Part shown: in pieces, positions 27,256 to 34,941 of the stretch | Layout of the letters: each line of letters starts with the position of its first letter | How positions within the stretch are numbered: the stretch's first letter is position 1 | NCBI RefSeq assembly: GCF_009801115.1 | Contig: NZ_VTOL01000003.1 | Span: 372,001 to 436,000 of the forward strand | Direction: 5' to 3' | Length of the DNA: 64,000 nucleotides | DNA from: Dyadobacter sp. 3J3 | Lineage (GTDB): Bacteria > Bacteroidota > Bacteroidia > Cytophagales > Spirosomataceae | Translations under genes and position numbers: made by a program | The notes under the pieces: generated by a model | Database searches by the model: none | Told to the model about the DNA's origin: nothing | Seen by the model: only the letters and a program-made list of their open reading frames with translations

Positions 27256-28698
27256 TTAAGGCACTAAGGCTATTGGTGGCACAATCGGTGGATTAATTGT
27301 ATTTACCGTAACCCTGGTACGTCCGGAAGGAACTGTGCAACCGGATTTTGTAATGTCCACATAATATTCTTTTTTAGCCACAGTAGTCAGATCTGTTGCT
27401 AAAAAGGGTATCTGCCCAACCAATGCCCCCAAAAGTGTGCCCTGGCGAACTGCGTTATACCAGGTATATGTAAAGTCTCCTATGTTAGCGATATTTGACT
27501 GGACTGTTGTTGCTGCCAGATTAATTGTACCTACATTCGTACAAGCCATTACATCAGAGGCCGTAGGGGCATCAGGAACACGTCTGACATCAAATACATT
27601 TAAGCCATTGCCATTCAGCGATACACCCAAAAGCCCAAGATCAAAATCCAATGTAACACGGTCAAATACTACTGATGAATTACTGATATCCTTTGGAGCA
27701 AAATATGAAGTTACTGCGGTACTCCCGGACGTTAATAATCCCAAAAGATCAACATCAAGCAATGAACTTAGTGGCCTGGATATACCAACAGCATTACTGC
27801 CATTATATCCCTGAATTTTTACAGCCTTTCCAACATCTATGTTTACCAATGCAGATCCTTTTGAAAAGATAACTCTGACAGCATCGCCTGAATTTGAATT
27901 ACCGTTAAAATAAAATGTTTGGATGATATGCCCTGATACGCTCACACCCGCTGTGTTGTAAGCAGATCCTGTAATTACGTCTGTGTCTATTGCATTTCCA
28001 GGATTAGCAATGGTCACAGAGCCCAAAGTAAGTCCTGAGAAAGCCGTTGCCGTTACATTTGGCAAACCGCAATCCGCTATGTTAAACGGAAAAGGGTTTG
28101 TGTCGTTAGACTGATTTGGGCCATAAAACACATAAAAAACATCCAGATTATTCGTTCCAAGCGCTAGCGGAGAGGTCAGTAATATTCTTACACTCCGGAA
28201 AGCACCAGTTGGTTTGATTGCCATGTATGCATTCCCATCAGCTGTGTAATAAGTCACTGGCGTCGAATTTTCCAAATTAACAGTGCTTCCTGTTCCCGTC
28301 GCCGTCGCATATACCTGTAAAGAAATCCCGCCACCCAGCAGGGCTATTGCTCCGGTACCTACTTTGACATATACAGTTTTATTTGCGGCTACATCACTTG
28401 GGAATGCCATCTGCAACCAAGCTGTGGCTACACCTGCAGTACTGCTTACAGACAAACGAGTACCGGCATTAACCGGCTTGGTCTGGCCCGTGCTGCCACT
28501 CGCCACAGCATTGGCCGGATTAGTAATTATGAAACTTCCAGTTGGAATATGCGTAATTGGAATTTCAGGAAACGTACCACCATTAGTCTGTGAATTTGCA
28601 TACACAGCATCATTGGGCTGGCAATAACCAACCAAATTCAATATGCATAGAAAAATAAAAATTAGTGGGTATAACAACCTTCTCATAAGCTTGTACAA
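27256..28698 (-). CDS. Large secreted beta-rich protein, Ig-like C-terminal part
   Basis: Exported 480-residue protein. The signal peptide covers about residues 1-26 (LLYPLIFIFLCILNLVGYCQ). Most of the chain is Gly/Ser/Thr/Asn-rich with alternating hydrophobic residues, and the last 110 residues look like an Ig-like repeat of the type found in long T9SS cargo proteins (MACTNVGTINLAATTV, FTYTWYNA, KKEYYVDITKSGC). It ends in a Pro-rich tail (PPIVPPIALVP) with no sorting domain. Either it stays in the periplasm, works with the sorting-domain protein downstream, or has lost a C-terminal part. No enzyme motif seen. Confidence 0.75.
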   Translation of the reverse strand: MYKLMRRLLYPLIFIFLCILNLVGYCQPNDAVYANSQTNGGTFPEIPITHIPTGSFIITNPANAVASGSTGQTKPVNAGTRLSVSSTAGVATAWLQMAFPSDVAANKTVYVKVGTGAIALLGGGISLQVYATATGTGSTVNLENSTPVTYYTADGNAYMAIKPTGAFRSVRILLTSPLALGTNNLDVFYVFYGPNQSNDTNPFPFNIADCGLPNVTATAFSGLTLGSVTIANPGNAIDTDVITGSAYNTAGVSVSGHIIQTFYFNGNSNSGDAVRVIFSKGSALVNIDVGKAVKIQGYNGSNAVGISRPLSSLLDVDLLGLLTSGSTAVTSYFAPKDISNSSVVFDRVTLDFDLGLLGVSLNGNGLNVFDVRRVPDAPTASDVMACTNVGTINLAATTVQSNIANIGDFTYTWYNAVRQGTLLGALVGQIPFLATDLTTVAKKEYYVDITKSGCTVPSGRTRVTVNTINPPIVPPIALVP

Positions 28699-28891
28699 AA
28701 TACCATTTTGTAGAACTACTTCTAGCTTGATACAATAATATGCAATCTTTACTACATTCCAAATTATTCTTCAAAAAATTAAAAAATAATTTCGTTAACG
28801 GTAAATCTGGATGCATTTCAACAATTTGAAAAATATTGTATTAATCAGCGCGGCGCGTATCTTCTTATCAGCAGGTAATTAAATAGTGGCA

Positions 28892-28941
28892 AAAAGGATA
28901 AGATTTAACTACTTCATGCAGTAATTAAATTTTATCCTTTT
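28892..28941. terminator. Rho-independent terminator
   Basis: A 17-bp inverted repeat (28892-28908 with 28925-28941, one G-U pair) lies 16 bp past the stop of the LytTR response regulator on the minus strand. Its outer ends are A/T runs. Confidence 0.85.
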
Positions 28942-28956
28942 CATATAGTGATATCA

Positions 28957-29682
28957 TCAACCCCAACGCAATAATAGTTCCTTAAAGGCATCTTTATACT
29001 GATCTCCAACTGAAATATTTGTAGCTCCCAACTGGACAGTGCTTTTGGTAATGGAATCAACCTTATCAATGGCTACTACAAAAGACCGGTGAATGCGCAT
29101 AAAGCGGGAGGCCGGAAGTTTTTCTTCAATGGCTTTCAAACTGCTCAAAGAAACAACCGGATGAGTGGAATTTATCAGATGTATTTTTATATAGTCTTTC
29201 AGCGATTCGATGTATAAAATATTATCGAAATCAATTCTTACCAGTTTGTAATCTGCCTTTACAAATAAGTATTTTTCATCCTGACTTTCCGGAACCGGCT
29301 GATTTTGCATTAATCCTTCGAAATGATTTTTCGCTTTGTTGGCAGCCCGAAGAAATTCATCATAACCAAAAGGCTTCAACAAATAATCCAGCGCATCTAC
29401 TTTATATCCTTCAATGGCAAACTGATTGTAGGCTGTTGTAAAAATAACCTTAGGTGCAGAAACCGTATGGCTCAAAACCCGGGCAAGCTCCATTCCATTT
29501 AATTCCGGCATTTGAATATCGAGAAATACAAGCTGGATATCTTCAGAATGAATAGCATTGAGTGCCTGAACGGCATTTGAAAAGTGCCCTTTGAAATCCA
29601 AAAACGCTGTTTGCTTTATGAATGCGCTGATCAGGCCCAGGGCCAGCGGCTCGTCATCTACGGCTATACAATTTATTTTCAT
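28957..29682 (-). CDS. LytTR family DNA-binding response regulator
   Basis: Two-component response regulator. The receiver domain (1-120) has the acidic pair Asp9-Asp10, the phosphoacceptor Asp55 in VFLDIQMPE, a TTAYNQFAIEGY segment and the Lys of LLKPFGYDEF. The C-terminal LytTR DNA-binding domain (about 140-240) has FVKADYKLVRIDF, ILYIESLKDYI and the conserved FMRIHRSFVV. Its start overlaps the kinase stop by 4 bp (ATGA), so the two are translated together. Target genes cannot be read from the sequence; the adjacent secreted-protein genes are candidates only by position. Confidence 0.95.
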   Translation of the reverse strand: MKINCIAVDDEPLALGLISAFIKQTAFLDFKGHFSNAVQALNAIHSEDIQLVFLDIQMPELNGMELARVLSHTVSAPKVIFTTAYNQFAIEGYKVDALDYLLKPFGYDEFLRAANKAKNHFEGLMQNQPVPESQDEKYLFVKADYKLVRIDFDNILYIESLKDYIKIHLINSTHPVVSLSSLKAIEEKLPASRFMRIHRSFVVAIDKVDSITKSTVQLGATNISVGDQYKDAFKELLLRWG

Positions 29683-30746
29683 GACATATCAATTTGCAAC
29701 TCAATATAGAAATTATTTTCGGCCTTGTTATCTTCAATGGTGAGCTTATGCTTTCCGGAATATAATAAGTCCAGCCTTCTTTTTGTATTGCTCAGCCCAA
29801 TTCCACCACTATCCATCGCCAGTGCATTTTTTTCGTTAAATACATTGTTTTGGACACGAAGCTGTAATACATCTTTTTCAACCTCAATTTCTATCAAAAT
29901 AGAAGTTTGTTGAAAGGCACTGATCCCATGTTTGAAAGCATTTTCGATAAAAGGCAACAACATCATCGGCGCAATCATATAATCTTTAAGCAACTTTGGC
30001 TCGTGAAAAATCACTTCTGTACTTCCATGCAGCCGCAGTTTCATGAGCTCGATATAATCTTTTAAAAAGGAAATTTCATTATTTAAAACCGCTTTGTCGC
30101 TCTGCGTTTCGTAAAGCAAATAGCGCATCATCCGCGACAATTTCAATAAAGCATCCCGCGATAAAGTGACATCGGTAAATGACAGCGCATAAATATTATT
30201 AAGGGTATTGAAGAAAAAATGTGGATTGATCTGGGCTTTCAAAAACGAAAGTTCAGAACGAATTTGCTGTTTTTCCATATCCTCACGTAACAGTGCGTCG
30301 CGTTGCCAGCGTTGAATCACAGCCAGACTCGTACTAATACCCAAAACCAAAAGAACTGTCATCAATAAAAATCCATCCAGAAATCCTCTTCTTCCCGGTG
30401 GTTTTCGCCGTCCCATAACCTTTTCCATTTGCTCTGAAACATGGAGCAATGTGTCAAAATTATAAATCGCATACAAGGCTAAAAGCACAGATACAACAAC
30501 CACGATGGAAAAAGGAAGCAACTTATTTTTCAATAAGTATTCCGGTACAAAATAAAAGGTATTAACATAAAAAAGAATAACCAAAATACATAGTTGAGCG
30601 GTTTGTTTTGCCCAAAACACATTTGGTAATTTAACATTCCATGTTAAGGGATGATAAAAAATTAAAGTATAGCCAAACAACGCCCAGGCCAGCAAATGGA
30701 CAAAAACCGTTACTATCTTCTTGGATGTTCCTGTAATCATGCTCAT
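29679..30746 (-). CDS. LytS/YehU-type sensor histidine kinase
   Basis: Membrane sensor kinase that phosphorylates the LytTR regulator encoded next to it. Four membrane helices occupy residues about 10-145. A linker follows, then the His_kinase domain with His176 in LKAQINPHFFFNTLNNI and a C-terminal ATP-binding domain (LLPFIENAFKHGI as N-box, GGIGLSNTKRRLDLLY as G-box). A basic, Pro-rich cytoplasmic or periplasmic loop (GRRKPPGRRG) lies before the fourth helix. There is no separate extracellular sensor domain, so the signal is probably sensed in the membrane. Length 355 is typical. Confidence 0.94.
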   Translation of the reverse strand: MSMITGTSKKIVTVFVHLLAWALFGYTLIFYHPLTWNVKLPNVFWAKQTAQLCILVILFYVNTFYFVPEYLLKNKLLPFSIVVVVSVLLALYAIYNFDTLLHVSEQMEKVMGRRKPPGRRGFLDGFLLMTVLLVLGISTSLAVIQRWQRDALLREDMEKQQIRSELSFLKAQINPHFFFNTLNNIYALSFTDVTLSRDALLKLSRMMRYLLYETQSDKAVLNNEISFLKDYIELMKLRLHGSTEVIFHEPKLLKDYMIAPMMLLPFIENAFKHGISAFQQTSILIEIEVEKDVLQLRVQNNVFNEKNALAMDSGGIGLSNTKRRLDLLYSGKHKLTIEDNKAENNFYIELQIDMS

Positions 30747-30831
30747 TTATTTAAAGGACAACATTAACAGGATAAGAATCCAAATCAAAGTCTATCCGAT
30801 ACATAGATTATTTTTCATGATAAACAGTCAA

Positions 30832-32412
30832 TTATCTACTCCCACCCGCTTCTTTTATTTTTGCGAGTTCATCTGCCATCATTTTTACTTTGTTAGGATA
30901 TTGTCCGGCCAAGTTGTGTTTCTCTCCAATATCCTTGCTCAAATCATATAATTGCGGTTTCGGATCGTTTCCGAGTTCTGTGCCGGTAAGTTTGTTGAAA
31001 GATTCGCCATTGTTTGGTTCAATATATTTCCAGTTTCCTTTTGTAAATGAAAGTGCACCGCCCTGATTGACAAGACTTTCGCGACCAGTTTTTTCTTTGC
31101 CGGTCAGTGCATCCATTAAAGCAAAACTATCGGTCGCATCTCTATCCTCAATCTTTTGCTGAAAGAAATGAGCGAAGGATGATAATAAATCAATCTGACA
31201 AATTAATGCGTTTGAAACAGTTCCCGGTTTGATCATTTCCGGCCAACGGGCAAGCCATGGAACGCGGGTACCACCTTCAAAAGCACTATATTTCCCTCCG
31301 CGCAAAACGCCGGCAGGTTTATGGCCTACTGCTAATTCAACCGCTTTATCGGCATAACCATCATCCAGAACCGGACCATTATCACTTGAAAAAATAATCA
31401 GTGTGTTTTCATCCAGATTAAGTGCTTCCAGCTTTTTCAGGATTTCACCAACAGTCCAATCCATTTGTAAAATAACATCACCACGCAATCCCATTTTACT
31501 TTTCCCTTTGAATTCAGTACTCGGCATACGTGGAACGTGGATGTCATTCAGTGAGAAATACAGGAAAAACGGATTTTTCTGATTTTCCTCAATAAACTGT
31601 TCTGCCTTACTCAAAAATACATGAGCGATTTCTTCATCTGCCCAACGTGCCTGTTTTCCGCCGCTCATAAAACCAATCCGGCCAATACCGTTCACGATCG
31701 TATTATTATGCCCGTGATCTGGAGAAGATCGTAATTTCAGTAATTCTGGATTTTCTAGTCCCGTAGGTTCTTTACCAACTTTTTCTTGATAATTAACTTC
31801 AATCGGATCTTCTTTTTCATATCCTACAATATTGTGGTTTTCAACAAAAACGGTTGGAACGCGATCTGATGTTGCCGGAAAAAAATAAGCATAATCAAAG
31901 CCAACTTCATTTGGTCCAACCAGAAGTGGTTTGTTCCAGTTAATCTCTCTACTGGGCGAACCCAATCCTAAATGCCATTTCCCAACGGCTCCGGTTTTAT
32001 AACCTGCATTTTGAAAAACCTGCGGCAATGTGATTTTATCAACCGGAATAATCAATGATGCATTCCCAGGCAAAACGCCCGTTCCTTTTTTGCGCCATGG
32101 ATAATTTCCCGTCATCAAGGCATAACGCGAAGGTGTGCAGGTTGCCGAAGTTGCGTGCGCGTTGGTGAATTTTAAACCTTCCTTGGCGAGCCTGTCAATA
32201 TTGGGTGTATTAATTTTAGTCGCGCCATAAGAACTCAAATCGCCATAACCAAGATCATCCGCATAAATGAAAATGACATTCGGTTTTTGTTTTTTTTGTG
32301 CAAAAACAAAAGTAGGGAGGAGCGAAATAACTGCTAACGAAAAGGTAAAAACAGTTACTAAATCATTTTTCAGTCGAAGTGTTCTGATAACTTTTTGAGT
32401 ACTAAAATTCAT
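30832..32412 (-). CDS. Sulfatase (type I, arylsulfatase-like)
   Basis: Exported sulfate-ester hydrolase acting on sulfated glycans or related esters. An N-terminal hydrophobic segment ends in FVFAQ (about residue 39). The metal-binding Asp52-Asp53 lie in IYADDLGYGDLSSYGA, and the maturation signature CTPSR at 92-96 gives Cys92 as the residue converted to formylglycine. Further metal and active-site motifs are GKWHLGLG near 145 and IFSSDNGP near 345. Length 526 is normal. The formylglycine-generating or anSME enzyme it needs is not in the window. It lies downstream of GH5- and GH43-type genes, behind a terminator-like hairpin, so it may be separately transcribed. Confidence 0.93.
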   Translation of the reverse strand: MNFSTQKVIRTLRLKNDLVTVFTFSLAVISLLPTFVFAQKKQKPNVIFIYADDLGYGDLSSYGATKINTPNIDRLAKEGLKFTNAHATSATCTPSRYALMTGNYPWRKKGTGVLPGNASLIIPVDKITLPQVFQNAGYKTGAVGKWHLGLGSPSREINWNKPLLVGPNEVGFDYAYFFPATSDRVPTVFVENHNIVGYEKEDPIEVNYQEKVGKEPTGLENPELLKLRSSPDHGHNNTIVNGIGRIGFMSGGKQARWADEEIAHVFLSKAEQFIEENQKNPFFLYFSLNDIHVPRMPSTEFKGKSKMGLRGDVILQMDWTVGEILKKLEALNLDENTLIIFSSDNGPVLDDGYADKAVELAVGHKPAGVLRGGKYSAFEGGTRVPWLARWPEMIKPGTVSNALICQIDLLSSFAHFFQQKIEDRDATDSFALMDALTGKEKTGRESLVNQGGALSFTKGNWKYIEPNNGESFNKLTGTELGNDPKPQLYDLSKDIGEKHNLAGQYPNKVKMMADELAKIKEAGGSR

Positions 32413-32499
32413 AAAATGCGGTTAATCAAATTTTAAACGATCGGGTTCGGGTATTTTCAGATTGGGAACATGATGTCAAATATACAGGTAAAAAATAAA

Positions 32500-32528
32500 T
32501 CCCGTGACAGGTTTTAGCCATCACGGGA
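32500..32528 (-). terminator. Probable terminator after the GH5-like gene
   Basis: An 8-bp perfect stem (32500-32507 with 32521-32528) followed on the minus strand by an interrupted T-run (TTTATTTTTT). It lies between the GH5-like gene and the sulfatase gene. Confidence 0.65.
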
Positions 32529-32547
32529 GTTCATTACTTTCCAAAAA

Positions 32548-33711
32548 TTATTTGCGCGCAGTAAGTTGTTTTATCAGGTCAACTTCTGCTTGTTTGTAAG
32601 GCTTTCCGTCTTTTCTGAAAATATCGTGGAACCAAAGCGTCGGTTCGCTGGTGTATGTTTTTTTCCAGCTGTCCCACGGATATCTTGTCTGTGATTTACC
32701 ATCAACCAATCCCCAGTTGATTGCGCCTACATTATACTTCTTCGCAATTGGCAAAGATCCTTCAAAGAAACTGCCATTTCCACGCGACATGTATTCGGTA
32801 CAAATCATCGGGCGATCGTATTGCTGCAATTGTTTGATTCGCTTTTCAAACTCGTTTGCATTGTCATAATTATGAAAAGAAATCACATCGGATTCGTCGA
32901 TACTTGCTTTTTCTATTGGTTTCAAAGTTTCGTGTGAAGTCCAGTCGCCTGCCCAAACCCCGGCTGTTAACGGCTGCTCAGGATTAACCGATCTTGCCCA
33001 GCCAAAAGCTTTTTTCATCAGTGGCAATACATAATCTACTTTGTTTGGAAGTTCAACTTTTCCATACGAACTGTTATTTGTATTGTCCGGCTCGTTCCAG
33101 ATATCCCAGGCCAGCACGCGGTCGTCGTCCGCAAATTCTTTCACAACACCCTTTACATATTGTTCCAAACGAGGATATTGCGTACTGTCTTTTAAGGCAT
33201 TGTAACCAGGACTTTGTACCCAACCGGAATTATGCACACCTGGTTTCGGCGCTCGCTGAGTTCCTAATTTCGGAAAAGGATCCCAGCAGGAATCGAAGAT
33301 TACAAAAACGGGTTTAATTTTATGTTTGTCTGCGATGGAAAGAAAAGTATCCAGTCTTTTCAAAAAACCTGTTGAATCCTGCTGCCATAATAAATCGTGA
33401 AGATAAACACGCATCGTATTCATGCCGATTCCTTCCGCCCAGCCTAATTCTCTGTTAATTGTAGCCGTATCAAAAGAAGCTTCCTGAAACATTTCCAGCT
33501 GATTGATAGCGGTACTTGGCAAAAAGTCGGCACCAACGATCCAATCTTTTTTACCATACCAATCTTTGGCTTGCTCTTTTGTCCAGATTTCCCTGGATGC
33601 TGACTTTTCCTCTGTTGTGGATTCTTCCTTTTTTTCTTCTGCCTTTTTCGCACAGTTTTGGAAGGAAAGTCCAATAAGTAATGCCCAAACTGTCGTTTTC
33701 AATAATTTCAT
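32548..33711 (-). CDS. GH5-like (cellulase family) glycoside hydrolase, probable lipoprotein
   Basis: Retaining beta-glycosidase of the clan A TIM-barrel type, acting on a plant- or microbe-derived beta-glycan. The signal ends at Cys20 (SFQNC), and the charged Lys/Glu tail that follows fits a surface lipoprotein anchor. The acid/base is Glu207 in AWDIWNEPDN and the nucleophile Glu306 in MICTEYMS; RVYLHDLLW and the FDSCWDPFP loop line the barrel. Length 387 fits the Bacteroidota group often labelled 1,4-beta-xylanase or cellulase. Exact specificity is not readable. A 108-bp palindrome-ended repeat separates it from the GH43 gene upstream. Confidence 0.88.
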   Translation of the reverse strand: MKLLKTTVWALLIGLSFQNCAKKAEEKKEESTTEEKSASREIWTKEQAKDWYGKKDWIVGADFLPSTAINQLEMFQEASFDTATINRELGWAEGIGMNTMRVYLHDLLWQQDSTGFLKRLDTFLSIADKHKIKPVFVIFDSCWDPFPKLGTQRAPKPGVHNSGWVQSPGYNALKDSTQYPRLEQYVKGVVKEFADDDRVLAWDIWNEPDNTNNSSYGKVELPNKVDYVLPLMKKAFGWARSVNPEQPLTAGVWAGDWTSHETLKPIEKASIDESDVISFHNYDNANEFEKRIKQLQQYDRPMICTEYMSRGNGSFFEGSLPIAKKYNVGAINWGLVDGKSQTRYPWDSWKKTYTSEPTLWFHDIFRKDGKPYKQAEVDLIKQLTARK

Positions 33712-33735
33712 TTATAAAGATTTAAGAGTTTTAAG

Positions 33736-33843
33736 GGTTTCACACAAAGCAGCGAAGATAAAACGCTAAGATCGCTAAGCTTATTCTTTGCGTACTCTGC
33801 GCTTAAACCGCGCGGCGTTCGCTTTTTTGCTTCGCGTGAAACC
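33736..33843. repeat. Intergenic repeat element with GGTTTCAC/GTGAAACC ends
   Basis: A segment of about 108 bp is bounded by the inverted octamers GGTTTCAC (33736-33743) and GTGAAACC (33836-33843). It is much richer in CGC/GCG steps than its surroundings (CGCTAAGATCGCTAAG, TTTGCGTACTCTGCGC). Its composition resembles the short dispersed repeats with GCGTGAAACC ends found between genes in many Gram-negative genomes. It fills nearly the whole gap between the GH43 and GH5-like genes, ending 3 bp from the GH43 stop codon. Confidence 0.6.
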
Positions 33844-33846
33844 TCA

Positions 33847-34917
33847 CTATTTAAAAAAAGGCCCTTCATGTTCTTCCATACTTGGTTCTGTGTTTAAAAT
33901 TTCCGGCCAGCCATCTTTCCAGGTTACTTTATCAAGCATTAAAAACCGACGATTGGCTCCGGTTGAAACAGTTGGATTTTTAACATCTATGGCGTGATAC
34001 AACATCCAATCAGCTCCATTTGAATCTGTTATAATTCGGGAATTATGTCCTGGGCCTGCGATTTGCTCGGTTCTGTGAACCAATACAGTCCCCGAACCTC
34101 GCTCCCGTAAATCCTTTTCCTCTTTATCCAGATAAGGCCCGAAAAGGTTTTTCGACCTGCCAACACGAATATTATATCTGCTTTTTGCGCCGTCACAGCA
34201 ATTTTCCCTTGATCCGAAAAAGTAATAATATTCACCGCGTTTATGGATCATGACTGCTTCAAAATCTCCGGCAGCAACCTTTATTTTTTCACCAAGATCT
34301 GGAATAGATTTTCCATTTTCAGACATTTTCACGCCATAAGTTCCCTGTGTTGGTGCATCGCTATAACTTCCCCAAAAAAGATATTTGCTACCCTTATCTT
34401 CAATAAAAAATGGATCGATTGAATTTGGAACATTTACTTCCGAGCTTAAAAGTATTTTTCCTTCATCGTTAAAAGGACCGGCTGGTGAATCCGCAGTAGC
34501 GAGTCCGATTCCAGGATTTGAATCACCCCAGGTTGAAAAGGCATAATATAAATGATATTTGCCATTCACTTTCACAACATCCGGAGCCCAGATTCCGCCT
34601 TTTTCTTTCCATTCCGGTTTTGTCAGAAAAGCATCTTTTACAAAAGTCCAGTTGGTTAAATTTTTAGAACGAACTACCGCTACCAAATGACCGGGATTTC
34701 CGTCACCCCAATTATCCTGGGTTCCGTAAGCATAAAACCAGCCATCATCCGCCCGGATCACAGACGGATCGGCCAGGATTGGTTCGAAAACCGGATTGTG
34801 GTATCTGGTAGGATTTGCTTTTATCAACGATTTTTTCGACTGAATATCAACCGTTTGACAGAAAACATTCCCTGTTATAACAGTTAAAAAAGTCAGAATT
34901 GTTACTACTAATTTCAT
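33847..34917 (-). CDS. GH43 family glycoside hydrolase (arabinanase/arabinofuranosidase/xylosidase type)
   Basis: Inverting five-bladed beta-propeller hydrolase that usually removes arabinose or xylose units from arabinan or arabinoxylan. The signal peptide ends near Cys20-Gln21. The three catalytic acids are visible: Asp50 in LADPSVI (base), Asp168 in NSIDPFF (pKa modulator) and Glu220 in GDFEAVM (acid). IWAPDVVKVNGKYHLYY and a late GPGHNSRI are also typical. Length 356 is a catalytic domain without a binding module. It lies 24 bp after the next gene upstream, so the two are probably co-transcribed. Endo or exo mode is not readable. Confidence 0.92.
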   Translation of the reverse strand: MKLVVTILTFLTVITGNVFCQTVDIQSKKSLIKANPTRYHNPVFEPILADPSVIRADDGWFYAYGTQDNWGDGNPGHLVAVVRSKNLTNWTFVKDAFLTKPEWKEKGGIWAPDVVKVNGKYHLYYAFSTWGDSNPGIGLATADSPAGPFNDEGKILLSSEVNVPNSIDPFFIEDKGSKYLFWGSYSDAPTQGTYGVKMSENGKSIPDLGEKIKVAAGDFEAVMIHKRGEYYYFFGSRENCCDGAKSRYNIRVGRSKNLFGPYLDKEEKDLRERGSGTVLVHRTEQIAGPGHNSRIITDSNGADWMLYHAIDVKNPTVSTGANRRFLMLDKVTWKDGWPEILNTEPSMEEHEGPFFK

Positions 34918-34941
34918 ATCATTTTTAATTGAAAATATCTT

